From: Bradyrhizobium sp. CB1650
GTDB lineage: Bacteria > Pseudomonadota > Alphaproteobacteria > Rhizobiales > Xanthobacteraceae
Assembly (NCBI RefSeq): GCF_029761915.1
Contig: NZ_CP121695.1
Coordinates: 6,663,501-6,727,500 of the forward strand
Direction: 5' to 3'
DNA length: 64,000 bases
Part shown: positions 34,959-42,235 of the stretch, piece after piece
Layout: every line of letters begins with the position of its first letter
How positions within the stretch are numbered: the stretch's first letter is position 1
Position numbers and translations under genes: made by a program
The notes under the pieces: generated by a model
Databases searched by the model: none
Told to the model about the DNA's origin: nothing
The model's input: the letters and a program-made list of their open reading frames with translations, nothing else

Positions 34959-36197
34959 ATGCCACAGCATCGCATCCATGCACGCTCTCATCTCTCCCGC
35001 CGCGCTGTGCTCAGGACTATCGGAATCGCGGGCCTGGCGGTCGCCAGCCAATCGGCCTGGGCTGACCAATCGGTGGAGTTGCCGATTGCCGGCGAGCCGC
35101 GCCAACGGCCGGTGACGCACGACTTCCCGCAGAAGGGAAGCATGATCCTTCAGCGCATTCGCCCGCCGCTGCTGGAAACGCCGATGGAAGTGTTCGATCG
35201 GGGCGTATTCACGCCGAACGACCAGTTCTATGTGCGCTGGCACTGGGCCGTGATCCCGACGAAGGTCGATGCGGACGCCTTCAGGCTTGCCGTGCGCGGC
35301 CACGTCAATCAGGCGCTGTCGTTGTCGATCAGCGATCTGCTCAGTATGCCTCGGGTGGAGCTTGCCGCCGTCAATCAATGCTCGGGCAATTCACGGGGCT
35401 TGTTTTCGCCTCGCGTTCCCGGCGCGCAGTGGGCGCATGGCGCGATGGGCAATGCGCGATGGACCGGTGTCCTGCTCAAGGATGTGCTGGACCGCGCGGG
35501 CGTCAAGCTGGGCGCGGTGCAGGTCCGCTTCAACGGACTGGACGAGCCCGTGGTGCCGGAAGCCCCCGATTTTCGAAAGTCGCTCGATGTTGATCATGCT
35601 CGCGACGGTGAGGTCATGATCGCCTTCGCGATGAACGGCGAGCAGCTGCCGTTGCTGAACGGCTTTCCGCTGCGCCTGATCGTGCCCGGGTGGTACTCGA
35701 CATATTGGGTCAAGATGCTCAGCGATATCGAGGTCCTTGATCGCGCCGACGACGATTACTGGATGACGACCGCGTATACCATCCCCGATACGCCACACGC
35801 CAACATTGCGCCGGGCCAGACCGGCGTAAAAATGGTTCCGATCAGCCGGATGGTGCCGCGGTCCTTCTTCACGAACGTCACAGACGGCGCTTCCCTTCCG
35901 GCTGGCGCCGGCGCAGCGATCCGCGGGATTGCCTTCGGAGGCGACGCGGGCGTCGCCAGGGTCGAGCTTTCGATGGACGACGGCCGGACCTGGCAGCCGG
36001 TGACACTGGACGAGGACTACGGGAAGTACAGCTTCCGCCGCTGGCAGACGAGCATCCCCCAGCTAACAAAAGGCAGTCATTCCCTCATGGTCCGCTGCAC
36101 GAATCTGAGCGGCGACGTTCAGACTGCAATGCCCAACTGGAACAACAGCGGATTCATGCGCAATGTCATCGAGACAGTTCATGTCACCGCGATCTAG
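34959..36197 (+). CDS. sorA: sulfite:cytochrome c oxidoreductase, molybdenum subunit
   Basis: The 412-residue protein has a Tat signal (LSRRAVLRTIGIAGLAVASQ) and a sulfite oxidase fold. The Moco-ligating Cys lies in AAVNQCSGNSRG; Arg and His residues of the sulfite site are expected in FYVRWHW and later. The C-terminal part is the Mo-co dimerisation domain (ARVELSMDDGRTWQPVTL). It oxidises sulfite to sulfate in the periplasm and passes electrons to the cytochrome encoded 10 bp downstream, the SorAB arrangement of Starkeya. Confidence 0.92.
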   Translation: MPQHRIHARSHLSRRAVLRTIGIAGLAVASQSAWADQSVELPIAGEPRQRPVTHDFPQKGSMILQRIRPPLLETPMEVFDRGVFTPNDQFYVRWHWAVIPTKVDADAFRLAVRGHVNQALSLSISDLLSMPRVELAAVNQCSGNSRGLFSPRVPGAQWAHGAMGNARWTGVLLKDVLDRAGVKLGAVQVRFNGLDEPVVPEAPDFRKSLDVDHARDGEVMIAFAMNGEQLPLLNGFPLRLIVPGWYSTYWVKMLSDIEVLDRADDDYWMTTAYTIPDTPHANIAPGQTGVKMVPISRMVPRSFFTNVTDGASLPAGAGAAIRGIAFGGDAGVARVELSMDDGRTWQPVTLDEDYGKYSFRRWQTSIPQLTKGSHSLMVRCTNLSGDVQTAMPNWNNSGFMRNVIETVHVTAI

Positions 36198-36207
36198 GAG
36201 CAAGCTC

Positions 36208-36549
36208 ATGCGGTACGTCATCATTGCCATCGTGGCCATCGGCGGCGCGTTCGCTGCCCTTCTGGCGTCCACCCCCGCCTGGGTCCAACTCGCCCCGGCG
36301 ATCACATCGACGACCGTGGAGCTCCCATCGGGCGACGCCCTATTCCCAAGTGGCTCCAGCGTGGAGGCTATCAACAACAACTGTCTGGCCTGCCACTCCG
36401 CGGATATGGTGCTGAACCAACCGGCCTTGTCCAAGTCCGCGTGGGAGTCCGAGGTCCGCAAGATGATCAACGCCTACAAAGCGCCCATTGACGAGAGCGA
36501 CGTGCCTGCAATCGTCGACTATCTCGTCAAGACGAAGGGCAAGGACTAG
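36208..36549 (+). CDS. sorB: SorB-like monohaem cytochrome c subunit
   Basis: The 113-residue protein has an N-terminal hydrophobic signal or anchor (VIIAIVAIGGAFAALLAS) and one haem site CLACH (NNNCLACHSADMVL). A Met suitable as axial ligand lies in the segment about 40 residues later (VRKMINAYKAP). TAGGAG precedes the ATG at 36208, 10 bp after sorA. It is the electron acceptor of sulfite dehydrogenase. Confidence 0.9.
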   Translation: MRYVIIAIVAIGGAFAALLASTPAWVQLAPAITSTTVELPSGDALFPSGSSVEAINNNCLACHSADMVLNQPALSKSAWESEVRKMINAYKAPIDESDVPAIVDYLVKTKGKD

Positions 36550-36551
36550 CG

Positions 36552-36779
36552 TCAGGCCTGCGACCAGGACGAGCTGGCGTTGTCCAGCCAGCGCTCGGTG
36601 TCTTCATCGGTCCAACCGGGAACGGCGAAGCGAGGCCGGCCGGGCAACGCTGCACTCGGGTTTACCGACTGATATTTGTGCGCGTGCAGATGCGCCGCTG
36701 AGTGGACCGGACCGCGCGTAGCTGCGGAAGCAGAAGCAAAGGAAGCCAGCAAAAGTCCAAACACCAGGAGATAACGCAT
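36552..36779 (-). CDS. small exported protein
   Basis: The 75-residue protein has a signal peptide (RYLLVFGLLLASFASASA) and a short mature part (AHLHAHKYQSVNPSAALPGR, then TDEDTERWLDNAS). GGAG lies 8 bases before the ATG. It ends 3 bp from the sorB stop on the opposite strand. Family unknown. Its leader region resembles that of the next gene at 37083 (ATTGGAGCA before each ATG). Confidence 0.65.
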   Translation of the reverse strand: MRYLLVFGLLLASFASASAATRGPVHSAAHLHAHKYQSVNPSAALPGRPRFAVPGWTDEDTERWLDNASSSWSQA

Positions 36780-36837
36780 TGAACTGCTCCAATGGTCTGC
36801 ACCATCGCCTACGGCGCAGCGGACGAACGACCGAGTC

Positions 36838-37083
36838 CTACGGGTCCATCCCGAGAGATTGGCCACCGAACTTGGATGGATCGTTGTAGCTGGGCGTGTC
36901 GTTGTAGTAGATCGGCGGTCGAGGAGCCGCGTAGGCATCCCTCGGGACGACGAAGTGACCTGCCGATACGACTTGCCCGCGGTGAGACTCGACCCGATGC
37001 CGGGTGTACGGACCATGCATGGGAGCCGCGCTCGCAGTTGCGGTCAACGCGATCAATATGCCTGCTGCCAAAAGAGAACGCAT
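36838..37083 (-). CDS. small exported protein
   Basis: The 81-residue protein has a signal peptide (SLLAAGILIALTATASA) and a His/Tyr/Pro-rich mature part (HGPYTRHRVESHRGQVVSAG, PRPPIYYNDTPSYND). TTGGAG precedes the ATG at 37083. It sits 58 bp upstream of the related small exported gene. No function is recognised. Confidence 0.65.
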   Translation of the reverse strand: MRSLLAAGILIALTATASAAPMHGPYTRHRVESHRGQVVSAGHFVVPRDAYAAPRPPIYYNDTPSYNDPSKFGGQSLGMDP

Positions 37084-37234
37084 CGAAACTTGCTCCAATT
37101 GCTCACATCATGCGATGTAATGCATGTTGTTCGTCATCCCAAGCTGCAGGAGCCACACGACTTATCACGTTGTCGGTATCGCCCCTCGTCGTCGAGCGAT
37201 CGATTTCGACGCGCCACCAGTGAAATTGCGCTCA

Positions 37235-37975
37235 TTATTTCCAAAGCTGCGCAACCACCGGAACAACAAGCCCGAGGAAGACGCCGTTCAGTCCGATGCC
37301 AACCGCCGCGAATGCAGCTCCAAGCTCGTTGCGCGCCGCCACCTGTGCGGCCGCAATGCCGCTTCCCGCAATTCCGGCAGCAAGACCATGGACTCGCCAA
37401 TCGTTGATATTCAACTTGGTCAAAATTTTCTGACCAACAACAGCCGTCACTATACCGCCAAGGATCGCGAGCGCCGCTGTCAGGGCGGCAATGCCACCGA
37501 TCTGACTGGACACCGCGGCTGCAATGGGAGTGGTCGCCGCTTTCGGCGCCATCGAAAGCGCAACCGCGCGTGAGCCTCCGAACAGCCACACCAGGCCGAT
37601 GCCGCTGAGGATCGATGTCACGGAGCCCGCCAACAATGCAAGTCCAACGCCCAGGAGGTTCTCCTTAACAAGCCGAGCGCTTCGCGCCAGCGGAACGGCC
37701 AAGGCGACAGTTGCCGGCCCGAGCAGGAAATTGATGAGCTGGGTTGCCGCAAAATAGACCCTGTAATCGGTCCCGGTCATAACGACGATAGAAGCCACGA
37801 GAATGATGGTCGTGAGCACCGGGCTCGCGAGGGGCGAACCACCGCAGGCCCGCTGCAGCGTGTTGCCGATTGCGTAAGCGGCCAGCGTTACCACGTGCCA
37901 AAGCACCGGCGTCGCGCCAAGCGAACTCCAGAGATGATTAATTGCAATCATTGGCAACAGCCCGACGTCAATCAA
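37235..37975 (-). CDS. LrgB family membrane protein
   Basis: The 246-residue protein has seven or eight membrane segments and LrgB-type stretches (NFLLGPATVALAVPL, ALSMAPKAATTPIAAAVS). LrgB/CidB proteins work with LrgA/CidA in control of murein hydrolases or export of small metabolites such as pyruvate or glycolate. It overlaps the lrgA-like gene by 4 bp. In plants a fused LrgAB exports glycolate; which role applies here is unknown. Confidence 0.9.
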   Translation of the reverse strand: MIDVGLLPMIAINHLWSSLGATPVLWHVVTLAAYAIGNTLQRACGGSPLASPVLTTIILVASIVVMTGTDYRVYFAATQLINFLLGPATVALAVPLARSARLVKENLLGVGLALLAGSVTSILSGIGLVWLFGGSRAVALSMAPKAATTPIAAAVSSQIGGIAALTAALAILGGIVTAVVGQKILTKLNINDWRVHGLAAGIAGSGIAAAQVAARNELGAAFAAVGIGLNGVFLGLVVPVVAQLWK

Positions 37976-38406
37976 CTCCTCTCCAGGCCTTGCACGCTAT
38001 CCGGCGACCGCCTTGCGGTGCGGCTGATACCCCAGTGCATCACCAATCCGGCGACAGCCAGGCCCAGCAACGTCGATCCGATGAGGCCCGCGGCAATCGG
38101 CAACCATTGCGCCCGCAATACTCCGATCTGCGCTATGAGACCGACACCAGCCGGCACGAACAGAAGCCCCATGTGACGGATCAAGGTTTCAGCAGTGTGC
38201 TCCAGACTGTCGATAATCGCCGACTTCGCGGTCGGCCCTTCCCGTCTGAAGGCCAACGCAGCAGCCAGAATTGACATACCTATCACCGGTCCCGGTACGG
38301 GCAGTGCAAGCATTTGGTGAAGCAGATCGCCGGCGAGCTCGCACGCCAGCAGAATAAGAAAGGCGGGTATGATCGTTTGCTTTGGCAACGTGCGCGACTT
38401 CAACAT
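37972..38406 (-). CDS. CidA/LrgA family membrane protein
   Basis: The 144-residue holin-like protein has four membrane segments (IIPAFLILLACELAGDLLHQ, VPGPVIGMSILAAALAF, MGLLFVPAGVGLIAQIG). It is translated just ahead of the LrgB-type gene (4-bp overlap) and itself overlaps the upstream small exported gene by 7 bp. The three genes therefore form one transcript. Confidence 0.9.
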   Translation of the reverse strand: MLKSRTLPKQTIIPAFLILLACELAGDLLHQMLALPVPGPVIGMSILAAALAFRREGPTAKSAIIDSLEHTAETLIRHMGLLFVPAGVGLIAQIGVLRAQWLPIAAGLIGSTLLGLAVAGLVMHWGISRTARRSPDSVQGLERS

Positions 38407-38678
38407 CCGCGACAGATCGAGCCTTCCAGCATCTTTTCAACCCGCGCATCCTCTTTGTCGATGGCAGCGTTCGTGCCGAGTACCGGACCTTTCATGGCGT
38501 GACCGACTCCACCGGATGATGGGAGCGCGGTGCCCAAGGAATTGGTTCCAGGAGTGGCGGCGCTCGTGCCGAGCGCGCCGCCCATAGACATGTGAGATCC
38601 CATGCCGCCGCGAGCAAAGGCTGCGGTGGCAGAGAGAACGAGACAAAGTGCGAAGCAAAGCAGGGACAACGGCCTCAT
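38400..38678 (-). CDS. small exported Gly/Ser/Met-rich protein
   Basis: The 92-residue protein has a signal peptide (LLCFALCLVLSATAAFA) and a Gly/Ser/Thr mature part with the ending DKEDARVEKMLEGSICRGC. The terminal CRGC pair and the GALGTSAATPGTNSLGTALP stretch recur in small exported proteins of Bradyrhizobium as I recall. Function unknown. It overlaps the LrgA-type gene by 7 bp. Confidence 0.7.
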   Translation of the reverse strand: MRPLSLLCFALCLVLSATAAFARGGMGSHMSMGGALGTSAATPGTNSLGTALPSSGGVGHAMKGPVLGTNAAIDKEDARVEKMLEGSICRGC

Positions 38679-38965
38679 GATTCAGGCTCCAGGCGCTGAG
38701 GTGATCTGCCCTTGAATCTAGGCATCAGGCGCGCTCCGGCCGAGCACGATCGCGAGAGCGATCATGACAAGGAATACAGACTCGGCTGGCGCTCGGGATC
38801 TCGAGTTAATTTCGTCTTCTCGGAAGAGTGATCCACAACAATGCCAAATCCCCTGCGCAAATGCTTACATCGGACTCGTTCAAGAACTTCAATCCGGGAA
38901 GCGCTACCGACAGAGCAGCAGCGATCGCGAGCCGCGAATTCTCCGCACGAATGAGACAACGGAGA

Positions 38966-39214
38966 ATGATGATGACTGTATTCAAGACACTGATTGCTGC
39001 TGCACTGATCTCGACGGCGACGATCCCGTCCGCATTTGCAGCATGGTCCTTCGCGGACCAGGAGCCCGCAGCCTTCGCATCGATGTATCCCAACCGCGAC
39101 GTTCTGAATGGCGGCGCCCTGACTCCGGCAGGCAGGATGGGCCTCGAGCGGGCCGGCGGCGCGGCTCCCGTGTTCGCGGGCAGAAGCGTTCATGTCGGGA
39201 CGAGGTACCGCTAA
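38966..39214 (+). CDS. small exported protein
   Basis: The 82-residue protein has a signal peptide (TVFKTLIAAALISTATIPSA) and a mature part with AWSFADQEPAAFASMYPNRD and LTPAGRMGLERAGG. Three successive ATG codons begin it; GGAG just before 38966 favours the second or third. It is followed by a strong hairpin at 39237. Function is unknown. Confidence 0.65.
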   Translation: MMMTVFKTLIAAALISTATIPSAFAAWSFADQEPAAFASMYPNRDVLNGGALTPAGRMGLERAGGAAPVFAGRSVHVGTRYR

Positions 39215-39236
39215 ACGCGAGTCAAGGCGTCATACG

Positions 39237-39264
39237 GGGTGCTGCCGCCGCGTGCGGCGCACCC
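39237..39264 (+). terminator. stem-loop after the small exported gene
   Basis: GGGTGC (39237-39242) and GCCGC (39244-39248) pair with GCGGC (39254-39258) and GCACCC (39259-39264), with one bulged T and a 5-nt loop. TGTTTG follows. It lies 22 bp after the stop at 39214 and probably ends that transcript. Confidence 0.6.
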
Positions 39265-39376
39265 TGTTTGCTACTTTGATGCCTTACCCTCATCAAGCTC
39301 CCCTCTCGAAAGTGAATTGGACCTGTCGGCCTCACTGCTTACGTTTCACCTCGACAATCGAACGTCTGGGATTCGA

Positions 39377-40180
39377 ATGCGTAAACACATCAGCGCGACG
39401 GCCGCGCTGCTGCTGCTGAGCGGCACCAGCTGTCTGGCACAAGTCTCGACCATGGGTACGACCGCCATGGGGATTCCGACCACGCCGGGCGCGGTCGTGT
39501 CATCACCGCTGGCCGGACCGAGTCCTTTTACCAGCCTGTTCTCGGCCGCAACCATTCCGGGCGCGCCAGCAACCACTCTGGCTTCGCCGCCGCTGGCGCA
39601 AGACCCGACGCTTCCGGGAACGAGCGTGAATTGCGCGCCGACCGAGGTCGAGCTCTCGCCATCCGTGGAGAGCGTCACCTCCACAAGTAGCGGTGTTTCG
39701 GCCAGTCCCCCGGCGATGGGCTCAATGGGCACCATCACCAGCATGTCAGGGCCGGCCGCGTCGACGACGAATACAAGCCTGTCGTCAAGCCTGCCGACGG
39801 CCATGCCCGTGACCATCGTGGGCACGGTCACCGGCAGCACGACAGGCACAATCGCACCGGCGCCGATACTTGGCAGCTCCACACCGGGAAGTTCGTGCAC
39901 GTCGGCACCTGGAAACACGCTGACCAATGTTGCGGCCTTGCCGGCCTCCACGCCCGATGTCCCGCATGGCCCTCCACCCGGAACCATTCAGTCGCCAACG
40001 GTCGATGCCGACACGGCCGAGACCAGCATCAGCCCAGCGCCGGACGTCGTGCCGACCCCGAACACGGCCGCATGTAGCGAGAGCATCTCGATGGACCTTG
40101 CCAATCCGGCCTCGGCGCATTCCACCAACACGAGCGGCAGTGTAGCCATGCAGGGCGTATCACCGCCTGCGGGCTGCTAA
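39377..40180 (+). CDS. exported low-complexity Ser/Thr/Pro-rich protein
   Basis: The 267-residue protein has a signal peptide (HISATAALLLLSGTSCLAQ) and a mature chain made almost only of S, T, P, A and G with scattered Met and four or five Cys. No known domain or exact repeat unit is visible. Such chains are expected to be unfolded and surface-exposed or periplasmic. The ATG at 39377 is chosen for the signal peptide; upstream frame has no signal character. A LXXC-like SGTSC may instead mark a lipoprotein. Confidence 0.65.
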   Translation: MRKHISATAALLLLSGTSCLAQVSTMGTTAMGIPTTPGAVVSSPLAGPSPFTSLFSAATIPGAPATTLASPPLAQDPTLPGTSVNCAPTEVELSPSVESVTSTSSGVSASPPAMGSMGTITSMSGPAASTTNTSLSSSLPTAMPVTIVGTVTGSTTGTIAPAPILGSSTPGSSCTSAPGNTLTNVAALPASTPDVPHGPPPGTIQSPTVDADTAETSISPAPDVVPTPNTAACSESISMDLANPASAHSTNTSGSVAMQGVSPPAGC

Positions 40181-40325
40181 CGAGACTCTTCTCGCTCGCA
40201 AGGTTTTGGGACAGCTCGCCCGGCCGTCTTCCTGCTGATCATCGACGCGCCCACCGACCGGGACGGGCTGTCAGATTCGCTGGTGCGGCTCCATAGGCCG
40301 CGCCGGGTCGACCGCGCATCGAGCG

Positions 40326-40448
40326 TCAAGCGCCGTAGAAGTTCTGTGGCGATACGGGATTCGACGGCCCCTCCGCCCGAACATATGGCATTTCGGAACG
40401 CCCAGATCGAAGCTCGAGCTGCGCATCGGGCAATTTCACCGCGCGCAT
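40326..40448 (-). CDS. possible 40-residue protein
   Basis: The short frame MRAVKLPDAQLELRSGRSEM ... VSPQNFYGA begins 13 bp after the stop of the small exported gene at 40462, with GAGGAG 9 bases before its ATG. Coupling to the upstream gene is the main support. No family is recognised. Confidence 0.4.
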   Translation of the reverse strand: MRAVKLPDAQLELRSGRSEMPYVRAEGPSNPVSPQNFYGA

Positions 40449-40461
40449 CTTGAAGGACTCC

Positions 40462-40716
40462 TCAGCATACCTGCGGATTGTCTCCATGGTCGCAAACGCC
40501 GCCCGGCTGCTCCGAGGGCGTTTGGGTATTGCCGGCGACAGGTGGTGCCAGCATCCAGAGGCGGCTGGTTGCGCCCTGGGCGAAGGGATCGACGCTCGCA
40601 TGATGGGCATGCTCGGCGGCGTACCGTCTGTTCATGGGATTCTCTCGCGCACTCACGGCCGTCGTAAACATCGCGGTGGCGATCAGTCCCGCCGACAGAA
40701 TCTTCAACATTGTCAT
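40462..40716 (-). CDS. small exported protein
   Basis: From the ATG at 40716 the protein has 84 residues: a signal peptide (LKILSAGLIATAMFTTAVSA), then HAHHASVDPFAQGATSRLWM and a Cys-containing end PGGVCDHGDNPQVC. GGAGAAGG precedes two ATG codons; 40710 is an alternative. The GGVCDxGDNPxxC ending is, from memory, shared by several Bradyrhizobium small exported proteins. A palindrome lies 20 bp upstream. Confidence 0.7.
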   Translation of the reverse strand: MTMLKILSAGLIATAMFTTAVSARENPMNRRYAAEHAHHASVDPFAQGATSRLWMLAPPVAGNTQTPSEQPGGVCDHGDNPQVC

Positions 40717-40736
40717 CATCCTTCTCCATTCAAACA

Positions 40737-40756
40737 CAAAGAACGTTGGTTCTTTG
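40737..40756. promoter_or_regulatory. 8-bp perfect inverted repeat upstream of small exported gene
   Basis: CAAAGAAC (40737-40744) and GTTCTTTG (40749-40756) are perfect arms around GTTG. The site ends about 20 bp before the start codon at 40716, so a protein bound there would block transcription of that gene or its message could form a hairpin. Confidence 0.5.
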
Positions 40757-40969
40757 AGTCAGGTGCGGATTGATGCGAGAGATCCGAATGCAAGACTTGC
40801 TCACAGCCTCTCAATCCGCTGTGAGCCGCTTAGGATATTCCTGATTCGAAGGCGCGCAGGCGAAAGCAGCCACGCCTTTGCGAGTCGAAATCGGAGGAGG
40901 CTGTTCGCCGAGCCGCGGCGCTGATCGACTTCTTCTCGATCTCTCGGCCCCAGGGCCAACCGCAGCCGT

Positions 40970-42235
40970 TTAGCTGGTCTGCGGACCGCGAACGGCGACC
41001 CGGCTTCCCTCTAGCAGGTTCAGCATCGGGTTGAGGATCACCTGATCGCCCGGCTTGACACCCTGGTGCACCTCGACTTGTGTGCCGAAATCACGCGCGA
41101 TCGAGATCTTGCGCATATGAACCACGCCGTTATCTACGACCGCGACATGTAGGCCGTTCTCATCGAAGACAACAGCGTCAGCCGGTATGATCATCGACGG
41201 CGTCTTGCGCGGAATGAACAGCTCCACCGTGCAGTAGATACCCGGCTGAAGCGCACCATCCGGATTGGGCACGTCGATCTCGGTCAGCAGCGTACGACTC
41301 CCGGGCTGCAGCGCGGTGGCGATCCGCGTGACCTTTCCCGGAAACACCCGCCCGGGAAGCTCCGGGACCCGGATGGCGGCATCGACACCCGGCTGAACAC
41401 CGAATGCCTCGTCCTGGGGCACGAACACTTGCGTGCGGATGACATTCGCATGCATCAGCGTGAACATGAATGTCGACCCCGCCTGCACCAGACTGCCGTT
41501 GTCGATGTTGCGCTGAGTGATTACGCCGTCGAACGGAGCCACCACGCGCTGATAGGCCTTGTCCTGCTCCAGCACCTTGATCTGAGCTTGTTGGGCCGCG
41601 ATGTTCGACTTCGCCACCGCCTCGGCCGCCTGCTGTGCCCGCAGTGTCAGGCGGTCATTGTCGCCCTGCTGGGCGGTCAGCCATCCCTGTTTGACAAGAT
41701 TGCTGTCGCGCGCGTTGGTGACCTCGGCGAGCTCGCGGCTCGCCTGTGTCTGCTGCAGGTTTCCTTGGGTCTGCGCCAGAGTGGCCTGGGCTTGCGCGAT
41801 CTGGTGGTCGAGCTCGGGCGCGACGATCTCGGCCAGCAGCGCCCCCGCTTTCACCCGATCGCCGATATCGACGTCACGCTTCTCGACGTAACCGCTGGTC
41901 CGGGCAAAAATGTTCGCAGCTTCGAAGGCTGCTGTCGTCGCCGGCAATGTGACGTCCATCTTGCTGTCGCTGGCGTGGACAGTCGCGACCCGAACGTCCG
42001 GCACGGACGCGCGCGCTTGTTGGGCCGTCACGGCCAACTCACGCTCCGCCTGATAGTGCCGCCAACCGCCCGCGACAAGCCCCCCGACAAGCAGCAGCAG
42101 CACCGCCGAACCAAACACGGCTGCTCCGGATCGCCGGTTGGGCTCGTCCTTGGCCCTCAGGAGGGGCCCGCTCGCATCGCCCGAACCATCGATGTCATGG
42201 AGCGTCTGATCCGGCCGCACGTCGATCTCTGTCAT
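40970..42235 (-). CDS. RND efflux periplasmic adaptor (membrane fusion protein)
   Basis: The 421-residue protein has one N-terminal membrane span (VFGSAVLLLLVGGLVAGGWR), a biotinyl-lipoyl domain (GYVEKRDVDIGDRVKAGALL), a long alpha-helical hairpin rich in Gln (about residues 155-235), and beta-barrel and membrane-proximal domains (LPGRVFPGKVTRIATALQPG). It links the RND pump to an outer membrane channel, which is not encoded nearby. It is co-translated with the pump gene (4-bp overlap). Confidence 0.93.
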   Translation of the reverse strand: MTEIDVRPDQTLHDIDGSGDASGPLLRAKDEPNRRSGAAVFGSAVLLLLVGGLVAGGWRHYQAERELAVTAQQARASVPDVRVATVHASDSKMDVTLPATTAAFEAANIFARTSGYVEKRDVDIGDRVKAGALLAEIVAPELDHQIAQAQATLAQTQGNLQQTQASRELAEVTNARDSNLVKQGWLTAQQGDNDRLTLRAQQAAEAVAKSNIAAQQAQIKVLEQDKAYQRVVAPFDGVITQRNIDNGSLVQAGSTFMFTLMHANVIRTQVFVPQDEAFGVQPGVDAAIRVPELPGRVFPGKVTRIATALQPGSRTLLTEIDVPNPDGALQPGIYCTVELFIPRKTPSMIIPADAVVFDENGLHVAVVDNGVVHMRKISIARDFGTQVEVHQGVKPGDQVILNPMLNLLEGSRVAVRGPQTS

